The notes beneath the pieces are model-generated. The model did no database searches and had not been told where the DNA came from. It worked only from the letters and a program-made list of their open reading frames with translations. From CAYRGQ01 sp964423925 (GTDB lineage: Bacteria > Bacteroidota > Bacteroidia > Sphingobacteriales > Sphingobacteriaceae): DNA of 64,000 bases. The stretch covers positions 1 through 64,000 of the forward strand of contig CAYRGQ010000014.1 of assembly GCA_964423925.1 (NCBI GenBank), in the 5' to 3' direction. The position numbers and the translations under genes are program-made. This document shows, one piece after another, positions 16,643-26,149 of the stretch. How positions within the stretch are numbered: position 1 is the stretch's first letter; each line of letters opens with the position of its first letter.

Positions 16643-18088
16643 TTAAAATTGGAAATAAATAAAGTCTTGCGGTACTGCAGTAAATGAAAGCCAAACTACT
16701 AGAACAAATAGAGCGTAGTAAAACGCATGTCGGAAAGGCCGGTTCCACCCCAGGCCGAATCCTTCCAACGCATGCTGTTTTTCACGCGCTGTCCACTCAA
16801 TCCCAAAAAAGACGAGGATGGCGACAATCAGCGTGCTGGGCACTAGTTCCGGCCGACTAAGTAGCGAGGCCGAGAATACACCTTTCAAGTAGGACAATGC
16901 GTGCTCCACACTATTGGCACGGAAGAATACCCCAGATACAGACACCAAAAAAAAGGTAATCCCCATTTGATAGACCTCCTTCGCATTCGGCCATATGCGC
17001 CCATGCGCTACCGTTCCGAGATTATTGCTACCTTTACCCAGCAGGATGATCGGGATAATCAATAACCCGTGCACGCCACCCCATACCACAAATTTCCAAC
17101 TCGCTCCATGCCAAAAGCCACTCACCAGGAAAATAACCATCGTGTTACGAATCTTTCGCCACATGGTGAGCTTTCCTTTTTGCCGCATGGCGAGCGTCAG
17201 GTAATCCCTGAACCAAGTCGATAACGAAATGTGCCACCGGCGCCAAAACTCGGCCATGTCCCGCGAAAAGAAGGGAAAAGCGAAATTTTGCTTTAAACTG
17301 AAACCGAACAACCTTGCCGTGCCAATGGCAATATCAGAATAACCAGAAAAATCGCCGTATATCTGAATCGTGAACAAGAACAATCCCAAAAGCAACGTGC
17401 TACCGGAATGATCTGCCGAATTATTAAATATCTGGTTGACATAGATTGCGCAATTATCAGCGATAAGTACCTTTTTCACCAAACCCCACAGAATCTGACG
17501 CATGCCGTCTACAGCAAGCGCATAGTCAAATACTCGTTTGACGTGAAATTGCTTGAGAAAGTTGGTTGCCCGCTCGATTGGGCCGGCAACGAGCTGGGGA
17601 AAAAAACTCACAAAGGCCGAAAACGCAATGTAATCGGTGGTGGCTTTCAGCTTTCGGTTATATACGTCGACTGTATAGCTCAGCGTTTGGAAGGTGTAAA
17701 AGCTGATACCGACCGGTAAGATGATATTTAGTGAGTTGGCATTTACCTCCCGCCCCAATATGGAAAACGCGGATACAAAACTATCAATGAAAAAATTATA
17801 ATACTTAAAAAAGCCCAGGAATCCAATGTTTACCAGTATGCTTAGCCACAGGAGATATTTCCGGTGCCGTGCCTCCTTTTGCTTATCTATCCAAAGGGCT
17901 AACAGATAATCGGAAGCCGTACTAAATATGATTAGCCCCAAAAAACGCCAGTCCCAAAAGCTATAGAACACGTAACTCGCCACTACAATCAGTATGTTCT
18001 GTATTCGGATGTTCTTATTAAGCACAAACCAGTACAGTACAAAGACTATCGGCAAGAAGATAGCGAAGTCTAGGGTGTTAAAAAGCAT
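16643..18088 (-). CDS. MBOAT-family membrane O-acyltransferase
   Basis: A 481-residue polytopic membrane protein of the AlgI/DltB/PatA group. The two conserved histidines are present: one in SGFWHGASWKF near residue 326 and the other in WGGVHG near residue 339. The central MAEFWRRWHISLSTWFRDY block is typical of the group. Such proteins move an acyl (often acetyl) group through the membrane for O-acylation of alginate, teichoic acid, cellulose or peptidoglycan. The SGNH-like gene follows at once. The pair is separate from the branched-chain cluster and closest to the surface-polysaccharide genes, but the acceptor polymer cannot be named. Confidence 0.9.
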   Translation of the reverse strand: MLFNTLDFAIFLPIVFVLYWFVLNKNIRIQNILIVVASYVFYSFWDWRFLGLIIFSTASDYLLALWIDKQKEARHRKYLLWLSILVNIGFLGFFKYYNFFIDSFVSAFSILGREVNANSLNIILPVGISFYTFQTLSYTVDVYNRKLKATTDYIAFSAFVSFFPQLVAGPIERATNFLKQFHVKRVFDYALAVDGMRQILWGLVKKVLIADNCAIYVNQIFNNSADHSGSTLLLGLFLFTIQIYGDFSGYSDIAIGTARLFGFSLKQNFAFPFFSRDMAEFWRRWHISLSTWFRDYLTLAMRQKGKLTMWRKIRNTMVIFLVSGFWHGASWKFVVWGGVHGLLIIPIILLGKGSNNLGTVAHGRIWPNAKEVYQMGITFFLVSVSGVFFRANSVEHALSYLKGVFSASLLSRPELVPSTLIVAILVFFGIEWTAREKQHALEGFGLGWNRPFRHAFYYALFVLVVWLSFTAVPQDFIYFQF

Positions 18089-18137
18089 AAGGCAAGGTTG
18101 AGCAAGGTGTAGTTAATGTTTCATAGTCGTGTCGGAG

Positions 18138-18145
18138 CAAAGCTA
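18138..18145 (-). promoter_or_regulatory. Candidate -7 box for the MBOAT gene
   Basis: On the minus strand the bases read TAGCTTTG, an exact TAnnTTTG match, 50 bases before the MBOAT start. No clear TTTG is seen near -33. Confidence 0.4.
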
Positions 18146-18509
18146 TGTAATTCGTTAGCGATTTATTCTCAGGATATCCTGCTCTTTAAACTTTTGTAGA
18201 TTATCTGCTACACAGGGTCCGGCGATATCGCGCCCATCATAATGGGCAGGAAATAAGCTCTGAGAAGTAGGATGTTACACCCGGGCTGCTTCCCTCCAGA
18301 CCAAACTGCTTCTTGCCGAATACACGGTCCCTTTCAGCAACTGTTTCTCTATTCGCTTAGCTAAAAAATACGCACGCAAAGGATTAAACTTATTTTCTTA
18401 CTTTCGCTTCCAGACTAACGTATTGACGCGCGCATTTTTAGGCAGGATGGTTGGGGTCGTACAGCGACAACAAGCCAACCGACTAAGTATCAACTGCACT
18501 CCATGAAAA
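18146..18509. other. Intergenic stretch up to the assembly gap
   Basis: No coding region is supported here. An ATG at 18503 followed by AAAA runs into the N block and may be the start of the glycosyltransferase whose end is read after the gap. Confidence 0.4.
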
Positions 18510-18609
18510 NNNNNNNNNNNNNNNNNNNNNNNNNNNNNNNNNNNNNNNNNNNNNNNNNNNNNNNNNNNNNNNNNNNNNNNNNNNNNNNNNNNNNNNNNNN
18601 NNNNNNNNN
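18510..18609. other. Assembly gap of 100 Ns
   Basis: Exactly 100 N characters, the conventional placeholder for a scaffold gap of unknown size. The glycosyltransferase at 18612 is missing its N-terminal part, so real sequence is absent here. Confidence 0.98.
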
Positions 18610-18611
18610 TA

Positions 18612-19037
18612 CAGCGCCTTATGCTTTGGAATTACCTGCACGCCGGTGCGGTGTTTAGAAAGGAGGCGTGGGAACGGGCTGGCGGATACGACACCAACTT
18701 AAACCATCTAGGTTTTGAAGACTGGGATTTATGGCTGGCGATCGCTTTTAGCGGGGGTAAGTTTTTTTACCTTCAGAAGCCTCTCTTCTCCTACCGGATT
18801 ACCGAAAACTCGATGGTCAGACAGTACACTAGCGAAACGTACGATAAGATGCTGGCCTACATTCGGACCAAGTGGGACGCCTACTTAAGCCGGGAGTACC
18901 TGACCGAACGGCTTGCCATCAACATGAAACTCAACAAACGTCTGTGGTTCAAATTGTTTATCCGTATCTACTTTCCTAAAATCCTAACGAAATTGGTTGA
19001 TAAAGGAAAAATCGATTCGCCACACGTGTTTTACTAA
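18612..19037 (+). CDS. Family 2 glycosyltransferase, C-terminal part
   Basis: The frame is open from the gap edge and ends with TAA at 19035-19037. It carries the typical C-terminal half of a GT-A fold family 2 enzyme: LHAGAVFRKEAWERAGGYD followed by GFEDWDLWLAIAFSG (the ED acceptor-site motif) and a SYRITENSMV stretch. The N-terminal nucleotide-sugar half, with the DDGS and DxD motifs, lies in the unsequenced gap. Its start may be the ATG at 18503, but this cannot be shown. It probably belongs to surface polysaccharide synthesis. Confidence 0.8.
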   Translation, partial: QRLMLWNYLHAGAVFRKEAWERAGGYDTNLNHLGFEDWDLWLAIAFSGGKFFYLQKPLFSYRITENSMVRQYTSETYDKMLAYIRTKWDAYLSREYLTERLAINMKLNKRLWFKLFIRIYFPKILTKLVDKGKIDSPHVFY

Positions 19038-19489
19038 CCCTAAGAGGGCGATAAACTCTCTCCGCAACCTTCGTAAAAATCAAATTGGGGTAGCCCGAAC
19101 ACGTTCCTCTCACGGATTATTCACTCCCCGTGCCAAAGCCTATTGAAACGCTTACGCGACGTTATTTAAGCGCGTTAAGGAGGTGTAGCACAAATACTAC
19201 AAAGGAAAACTATTCAGCGCCAAGCCTATTAGCCGCTTTAAAACAATGCTAGATTTGTTCTCGGTAACGCTACAACTACGCTCCATACACCGATATCAAA
19301 GACCTATGGAAAGTGGAATGCATAGGTAGCGATTAGTTAAATTAACCGATAGCCGCATTGCATATACCTTTGAATACTATCCGGTAACCCCACGCTGCAG
19401 ACCTACGATTGCCCGGTGGCAAGTGGCGGCCAAACCAGCGATAATCGGTAAGTGCATGGTGTCATCGTTAATGACTACAAATACAGAAG
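19038..19489. other. Intergenic region upstream of the megasynthase genes
   Basis: A 452-base stretch with no supported gene. Short broken frames give peptides such as YTDIKDLWKVECIGSD, which may be remains of a decayed gene, but nothing can be named. It should hold the promoter of the megasynthase operon (see 19365). Confidence 0.4.
19365..19372 (+). promoter_or_regulatory. Candidate -7 box for the megasynthase operon
   Basis: TACCTTTG matches TAnnTTTG exactly and is 117 bases before the first megasynthase ATG. The -33 region has no clear TTTG, so confidence is modest. Confidence 0.35.
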
Positions 19490-22400
19490 ATGAATAGCGC
19501 CTACAACCACACGATCGTAGATTTGTTTTGCGAGCAAGCCCGTAAAACGCCGGACGCCATTGCCGTTATGATTGGCGATAAACGATTGACTTACCGGGCG
19601 CTGGACGAGCAGTCCAGCCAACTCGCACATTATCTTCTGGCGCAGGGCGTTCAAACTGAGACACTCGTCGGGATCTGCCTAGAACGTTCACTGGACATGA
19701 TTATCGGCATTTTGGGAATCATGAAAGCTGGAGGGGCGTATGTCCCAATCGATCCTGACTATCCAAAAGACCGTATAGCGTACGTGCTAACAGACATTCA
19801 AGCACAAATCGTACTTGGCTCTACTTTATCCTTAGACCGGCTCACCGATACTTCCGGAATTACCCCTAAGCCATTTAAAATTATCAATCTTCAAGAAACG
19901 GCACTTTACGACAATCTAGACAAATCTTGCCCAGATCTTTCCTGCCGATTGGGAAGCGATAATTTAGCGTATATTATCTATACATCAGGCTCTACGGGCC
20001 GGCCTAAAGGGGTAATGATCACCCACCGAAACGTCGTCCGCTTATTTTTTAACGACCAGCCGCTATTCGATTTCAACGAACGCGACGTGTGGACAATGTT
20101 TCATTCGTTCTGTTTCGATTTTTCTGTATGGGAAATGTATGGTGCGCTTCTTTTCGGGGGGCGTGTCGTTATCGTGCCAAAGCACACCGCTCAGGATGCC
20201 AATCTTTTCGCCCAGTTGCTTCACAGCGAGGGCGTCACGATTCTCAATCAAACCCCCTCGGCATTTTATGTGCTACAGGATCATCTGGAGTCATTAGCTT
20301 CGCCACTGCCCTTACAGACGCGATATCTAATCTTCGGAGGAGAGGCCCTGAACCCCGCTAAACTAAAACCTTGGCGCGCGTCCTATCCCACTTGCCGACT
20401 GATTAACATGTACGGAATAACCGAGACCACGGTTCACGTTACCTATCAGGAGATAATGGAGAGTCATCTCCATGCGACAACTAGTGTCATCGGTGTTCCG
20501 ATTCCGACCTTGTATGCCTATGTCTTAAATGAAGGCTTGGAAAAACTCCCTGCTGATACGGAAGGCGAATTATTTGTAGGCGGCGATGGCTTAGCGCGCG
20601 GGTACCTTAATTTGCCAGAACTGACCCATACCAGATTCATCGACGATCCATTTTCGGATCGTCCTGATGCACGGCTGTACCGAACAGGTGACCTCGTTAA
20701 AATGTCTGCAGACGGAACGTTAACCTATCTAGGCCGTATCGACAACCAGGTAAAAATTCGTGGATTCCGTATTGAGCTCGGTGAAATCGAGCACACCTTG
20801 CAACAATTACCTGAGGTCCAGCATGGGGTTGTTGTGGCGCAACAACGAGAAAATGAGGACACTCAGCTTATCGGGTATTACGTAGCAACGAAAGAGATTG
20901 AAAAAGATGCCGTCCTTGGATTCCTCCGTAGCCGCCTGCCTGACTACATGGTACCCCGGGTGCTGATCGAGGTGGATATGATTCCCCTGACGAGCAATGG
21001 CAAAGTCGACAAGAAAGCGTTGCCGTCACCAGGTTCGTCCCAACAGTCGTCAACCACGTACGTCGCGGCCCAGCACAAGACCGAAATATTGCTAGCCGGT
21101 ATATGGAAAACACTTCTGCAACTGGACCGCGTGGGTAGAGACGACAACTTCTTTGAGCTTGGGGGCAATTCCCTATTAGCGCAGAAAATGACGACCGAAC
21201 TCCGGCGCAAGCATGTCGAACTAGCTGTTATCAAGTTATACCAGTATCCGGTACTAAAAGACCTTGCACACTTTATTGACGGAGGTCAACAGCCATTCCC
21301 AAAGGTCAATCACGCTTCGGGCGGCAACGTTGGGCAGTTAAACGATGATGTGGCGATAATTGGTATGGCCGGACGCTTTCCGGGTGCGAACACGCCGGAA
21401 GAGTTGTGGGAAAACCTGGCAAATGGGAAAGAATGCATCCGCTTTTTCGAGGAGGAAGAATTAGACCCTTCGATTCCGCTTGCAGAACGGCTCTCGCCCG
21501 ATTACGTTCCCGCTAGAGGGATCATTGATAACGCAACAGATTTTGACGCTTCGTTTTTCGGCATCAATGCCAGGCAAGCCGAACTGATGGATCCCCAGCA
21601 TCGAGTCTTCTTGGAGATATCATGGGAAGCCCTCGAAAATGCGGGGTACGTTCCCCAGAAATTTGAAGGTCGTATCGGCGTCTATGCCGGTTGCGCAAAC
21701 AACACCTACTTCGCCAACAACGTATTGGCCAATCCCGCTGCGGTTGAACAAGCGGGTGGCATGCAAGTTTTGACAGCAAGCGACAAAGACTATATCGCCA
21801 CAAAAACCGCATATCACTTGGACTTAAAGGGGCCGGCGGTCACCGTGCTTTCGGCATGCTCTACCTCGTTGCTAGCGGTTGCACAGGCGGTAGACAGCAT
21901 ACGACGGGGGCAATGTGAAATTGCGTTGGCTGGCGCGGCATCGATCACGAGCCCTATACACAGTGGACATATCTACGAGGAAGGTGCGATGTTGAGCAAG
22001 GACGGACATTGCCGACCTTTCGACGATAATGCCCAGGGCACCTTGTTTTCAGACGGTGCGGCCGTTGTGGTACTCAAAAGCAAGAAGCAGGCTGAGCTTG
22101 ATGGCGACACAATATTCGCTGTAATTAGGGGTGTAGGCGTGAGCAATGATGGGGGCGGGAAAGCAAGTTTCACGGCACCAAGCGCAACAGGACAGGCCAA
22201 TTGTATCCGCATGGCTATAGACGATGCTCGCGTAAATCCGGCTGACATTTCCTATATCGAGACGCATGGCACGGCTACCCCATTGGGGGACCCGATCGAA
22301 ATCGAAGGCCTTAAACTTGCTTTCGGTCCACAATTAGAAAATCAATATTGCAAAATTGGTTCCATCAAAAGCAACCTTGGCCATCTTACCCATGCAGCAG

Positions 22401-25400
22401 GTGTGGCGGGCCTGATTAAGACAGCCTTGTCGCTGCACTATCGAAAACTAGTACCATCAATCAATTTCAAAAGCCCTAACCCGAATATTAATTTCGTCAA
22501 CAGCCCCTTTGTCGTAAACGATAAATTAGCGGACTGGGAGCCCCGTGAGGGCAAATGGATAGCCGGCGTAAGTTCCTTCGGTGTGGGCGGCACCAACGTG
22601 CACGTGATCGTAAATGCGCACGAACCTCATGCGGCAAACCCAGTAGCGGAACAAACCGCGGCCAGACGAGGGTCGCACTGGCATATCGCTACACTTTCGG
22701 CCCGAAGCGAAAAATCCTTGGAACGTTACGTACAGAACCTGGTGGCGTACTTGGACCGAAATCCCTCATGCAATATAGGCGAGATTGCTTATACGTTACA
22801 AGAGCGTCGACAGGGTTTTGAATACCGCCAGGCTTACGTGGCCAGCGATATCGATGGGCTTCGCAGCGCCTTGATGACAAACTCCAAAAAACCGAGCATC
22901 GCTGGTAAACACAGCGGTATGATCGCGTTTATGTTTCCAGGGCAGGGATCGCAGTATGTAAACATGGGAAAGGAGTTGTATGAGCACGAACCTGTGTTTC
23001 GCCAGGCGGTCGACGATTGTGCATTATTGTTAGAAGGATTACTACAAGAAGATATTCGCGACACGATTTATGCGGATGCTTCTGACGATGATGCAAATGC
23101 GCGCTTAACCAATACTCAATATACTCAACCTGCGCTGTTCGTTACCGAATATGCGCTGGCCAAGTTGTGGATAAGCTGGGGTATCACACCGACGGCGTTT
23201 ATTGGACACAGTATTGGTGAATTGGTGGCGGCACACCTCGCCGGCGTCTTTTCGCTGGCTGACGCGTTGAAGCTCGTAGCCGCTCGCGGCCGGCTTATCA
23301 CAGCGCTACCTTCGGGCAGCATGCTTTCGATCAGAGCCCATGCGGAAAAAATACGTCAGATGCTGCCTCAAGGAATCAACCTGGCGGCAGTAAATGCCCC
23401 TTCGCTGTGCGTCGTGGCCGGCGACACCGCGCTTATACGCGATTTTAAATCCCAACTCGACAAGCAACAGCTTGCCAACAAGCTACTGGAAACCAGTCAC
23501 GCCTTCCACTCCGAGATGATGGAACCCATCCTGGAGCCCTTAGCTAATGTTTTTGCGGACATCCAACTGCATATCCCCAATAAACCTATCGTATCAACCG
23601 TCACCGGTGTGTGGCTGACCGACGAGGAAGCAACGAGCGTTGCCTACTGGGTACAGCACGTTCAAGCCACTGTTCGGTTCTCTGATGCTTTGTTGTTTTT
23701 AGAAAAAGAGCTGTCACCGTTATTCCTCGAAATCGGGCCTGGTACGGTTCTGGCAACATTGGCGCGTCAGCACGGCGACAGTTTTGCTCGCCGAACCATC
23801 GAGGGGCTACGGAAATCAGGCGAACACAAACACCTGTACGGAACCGTCGGAAACGTGTGGTCGCTCGGTATCCAGCCTAACTGGAAAACTGTTAATCCCG
23901 GACAATGGAAACTCGTAGCACTTCCCCCGTACGCTTTCGATCGTCGACGGTATTGGTTGCCTGCAAAACCAGCATCTCAAAACGTCGTGACGTTCGCACC
24001 CGTCCTGGATTGCACTAGCACGTCGTCAACGACCACACCAACGCATGACGTACATTCTACTTCCCTTAATATGAATCGAAAAGATTTTCTTGTTGACAAA
24101 CTAGTCACATTGCTGGCCGATGCCTCGGGCATTGAAATAGACCAGACCGCCACTAACACGAGCCTTATCGAGTTAGGATTCGACTCCCTGTTGCTCACCC
24201 AAGTCTCGCTACGCCTAAAGAGGGAGTTTGGAGTTCCCGTGACATTTAGGGGGCTTAGTGAAACTTATGACAACGTCCAATCGCTGGCCGAATACCTGGA
24301 TAACGCTCTTCCGGCCGCTGCCTTCAACGAACCCGCGGCGTCCACACAACCAATCCAGCCCCCTCCAGTAGCCATTCAGGCCGATACACGTACCCAACCG
24401 CTACCAAGCGGATCTGACGCAATTAACCTCATTTCCCAACAAATCGCCCTGCTATCCCAGCAGATATCGATGATACAACAGGCAAATCCGCTTACGTCTC
24501 CGCCATCCCCCGAACCTTCGCTAGGAAAGCCGACGCACACCAACGGTTTGACCCCAGCCGAAGCGACCGAACTCAAAAAACCCTTTGGCGCAACGGCACG
24601 CATCGACAGAAACATTTCAGCCCTAACGGATAGCCAACGCGTTTATCTGAATCGTCTAATTGACCAATACACTGAGAAAACCGGGAAAAGCAAATCGTTC
24701 ACACAGCAGCACCGTGCACACATGGCCGACCCTCGGGTAGTTTCTGGCTTTAAGCCCGAAACAAAGGAGATGGTCTATTCCATTGTCGTCAATCGATCCA
24801 AGGGATGCCGTTTATGGGATATTGATGGCAATGAATACATCGATGTACTGAACGGGTTTGGTTCAAATTTCCTGGGGTATCAGCCCGATTTTATCAAAAA
24901 GGCGCTGATCGAACAGATCGAGGACGGATACGAAATCGGCCCGCAGCACGAGAAATCCGGAGCAGTTGCCAACCTGGTTTGCGAGCTCACAGGATTTGAT
25001 CGTGTGGGGCTGTGCAATACAGGTTCGGAAGCCGTACTCGGTGCGATGCGTATTGCTCGTACGGTGACGGGGCGGTCGACCATCGTCGCGTTCACCAATT
25101 CGTATCACGGCATCATGGACGAGGTGATTGCCCGCGGAACGAAAAAGCTAAAAACTTATCCTGCGGCGCCCGGCATCCTTCCTGAAGCCGTGCAAAACAT
25201 GCTCATCCTCGATTATGGTACCGAAGAGTCGATGCGGATAATCCGAGAGCGGGCAAACGAGCTCGCCGCCGTTCTTGTCGAACCCATACAAAGCCGGAGA
25301 CCCGAGTTTGTACCTGTCGATTTTCTTAGGGAATTGCGTGCGGTAACTGAGCAGGCAGGGACCACCCTAATATTCGATGAAGTCATTTCCGGATTCCGTT

Positions 25401-26131
25401 TTCACCCCCGTGGTGCGCAGGGGCTATTTAATATAAAAGCAGACATTGCAACATACGGTAAAGTCGCCGGCGCCGGTATATCAGTCGGCATTATTGCCGG
25501 AAAAAAACACTATATGGACGCACTAGATGGCGGATTTTGGCAGTATGGCGATGATTCTATTCCCGAAGCCGGCGTTACCTACTTCGCAGGCACCTTCGTT
25601 CGGCACCCCCTAGCTTTAGCTACTACGCTAGCATCATTGGAATACCTGAAAGAGCAAGGTCCCCAATTACAGGAAACTGTCAACGCACGAACAAAAACAT
25701 TGGTCGATAGGCTGAATAGCGTATGTGAGCGATACCGTACCCCGTTGTTCATCGCCCACTTTGGATCGCTATGGAAAGTCAAGTACCACGAAGAATACCC
25801 TTACAGCGAATTGCTGTTTACCGCGATGCGCCTTCGGGGCATCCATATACAGGATGGTTTTCCTTGCTTTCTCACCACCGTGCACACGGATGAAGATGTT
25901 GCCCGTATAGCCGAAGCCTTTGAGACTAGTGTCGAAGAGCTGGTCCAAGCTGGATTTATTCCCACCGCGGCCGCCCCCACCAAAAACGGATCGGCGATCG
26001 TTTCCAAAAACGCGACTAACATGCAGCCTCCCGTGCCGAACGCCCGTTTAGGAAAGGATAGCGAGGGGAACCCTGCTTGGTTTGTAGAAGATGAAAACAA
26101 TGCAGGCCGCTACCTGCAGGTACAACTTTAG
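19490..26131 (+). CDS. Hybrid NRPS-PKS synthase: A(Thr)-PCP-KS-AT-ACP-aminotransferase
   Basis: A 2213-residue hybrid megasynthase. Domains in order: an adenylation domain (residues about 10-515; core YTSGSTGRPKG near 165), a PCP (Ser 560), a ketosynthase (about 619-1044; Cys 790 in SACSTS, His 926 and His 965), a malonyl-type acyltransferase (about 1142-1470; Ser 1241 in GHSIGE, HAFH at 1337-1340), an ACP (Ser 1566), a Q/P/S-rich linker, and a PLP aminotransferase of the glutamate-semialdehyde type (about 1745-2150; Lys 1991 in YGKVAGAG). The tail LGKDSEGNPAWF is known from similar enzymes before condensation domains. The specificity residues read D-F-W-N-I-G-M-V-H, the classic threonine code. 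No ketoreductase, dehydratase or C-methyltransferase is present. Inference: threonine is extended by malonate and the 3-keto group is transaminated, as in the iturin and microcystin systems but on an aminoacyl chain. Confidence 0.93.
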   Translation: MNSAYNHTIVDLFCEQARKTPDAIAVMIGDKRLTYRALDEQSSQLAHYLLAQGVQTETLVGICLERSLDMIIGILGIMKAGGAYVPIDPDYPKDRIAYVLTDIQAQIVLGSTLSLDRLTDTSGITPKPFKIINLQETALYDNLDKSCPDLSCRLGSDNLAYIIYTSGSTGRPKGVMITHRNVVRLFFNDQPLFDFNERDVWTMFHSFCFDFSVWEMYGALLFGGRVVIVPKHTAQDANLFAQLLHSEGVTILNQTPSAFYVLQDHLESLASPLPLQTRYLIFGGEALNPAKLKPWRASYPTCRLINMYGITETTVHVTYQEIMESHLHATTSVIGVPIPTLYAYVLNEGLEKLPADTEGELFVGGDGLARGYLNLPELTHTRFIDDPFSDRPDARLYRTGDLVKMSADGTLTYLGRIDNQVKIRGFRIELGEIEHTLQQLPEVQHGVVVAQQRENEDTQLIGYYVATKEIEKDAVLGFLRSRLPDYMVPRVLIEVDMIPLTSNGKVDKKALPSPGSSQQSSTTYVAAQHKTEILLAGIWKTLLQLDRVGRDDNFFELGGNSLLAQKMTTELRRKHVELAVIKLYQYPVLKDLAHFIDGGQQPFPKVNHASGGNVGQLNDDVAIIGMAGRFPGANTPEELWENLANGKECIRFFEEEELDPSIPLAERLSPDYVPARGIIDNATDFDASFFGINARQAELMDPQHRVFLEISWEALENAGYVPQKFEGRIGVYAGCANNTYFANNVLANPAAVEQAGGMQVLTASDKDYIATKTAYHLDLKGPAVTVLSACSTSLLAVAQAVDSIRRGQCEIALAGAASITSPIHSGHIYEEGAMLSKDGHCRPFDDNAQGTLFSDGAAVVVLKSKKQAELDGDTIFAVIRGVGVSNDGGGKASFTAPSATGQANCIRMAIDDARVNPADISYIETHGTATPLGDPIEIEGLKLAFGPQLENQYCKIGSIKSNLGHLTHAAGVAGLIKTALSLHYRKLVPSINFKSPNPNINFVNSPFVVNDKLADWEPREGKWIAGVSSFGVGGTNVHVIVNAHEPHAANPVAEQTAARRGSHWHIATLSARSEKSLERYVQNLVAYLDRNPSCNIGEIAYTLQERRQGFEYRQAYVASDIDGLRSALMTNSKKPSIAGKHSGMIAFMFPGQGSQYVNMGKELYEHEPVFRQAVDDCALLLEGLLQEDIRDTIYADASDDDANARLTNTQYTQPALFVTEYALAKLWISWGITPTAFIGHSIGELVAAHLAGVFSLADALKLVAARGRLITALPSGSMLSIRAHAEKIRQMLPQGINLAAVNAPSLCVVAGDTALIRDFKSQLDKQQLANKLLETSHAFHSEMMEPILEPLANVFADIQLHIPNKPIVSTVTGVWLTDEEATSVAYWVQHVQATVRFSDALLFLEKELSPLFLEIGPGTVLATLARQHGDSFARRTIEGLRKSGEHKHLYGTVGNVWSLGIQPNWKTVNPGQWKLVALPPYAFDRRRYWLPAKPASQNVVTFAPVLDCTSTSSTTTPTHDVHSTSLNMNRKDFLVDKLVTLLADASGIEIDQTATNTSLIELGFDSLLLTQVSLRLKREFGVPVTFRGLSETYDNVQSLAEYLDNALPAAAFNEPAASTQPIQPPPVAIQADTRTQPLPSGSDAINLISQQIALLSQQISMIQQANPLTSPPSPEPSLGKPTHTNGLTPAEATELKKPFGATARIDRNISALTDSQRVYLNRLIDQYTEKTGKSKSFTQQHRAHMADPRVVSGFKPETKEMVYSIVVNRSKGCRLWDIDGNEYIDVLNGFGSNFLGYQPDFIKKALIEQIEDGYEIGPQHEKSGAVANLVCELTGFDRVGLCNTGSEAVLGAMRIARTVTGRSTIVAFTNSYHGIMDEVIARGTKKLKTYPAAPGILPEAVQNMLILDYGTEESMRIIRERANELAAVLVEPIQSRRPEFVPVDFLRELRAVTEQAGTTLIFDEVISGFRFHPRGAQGLFNIKADIATYGKVAGAGISVGIIAGKKHYMDALDGGFWQYGDDSIPEAGVTYFAGTFVRHPLALATTLASLEYLKEQGPQLQETVNARTKTLVDRLNSVCERYRTPLFIAHFGSLWKVKYHEEYPYSELLFTAMRLRGIHIQDGFPCFLTTVHTDEDVARIAEAFETSVEELVQAGFIPTAAAPTKNGSAIVSKNATNMQPPVPNARLGKDSEGNPAWFVEDENNAGRYLQVQL

Positions 26132-26149
26132 CCTTTTGATTAACCTCCC

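Noticed and set aside
22620..22915. Ketoreductase between KS and AT of gene 1
   Set aside because: The stretch is too short (about 100 residues) and shows no Rossmann motif; it is the normal KS-AT linker.
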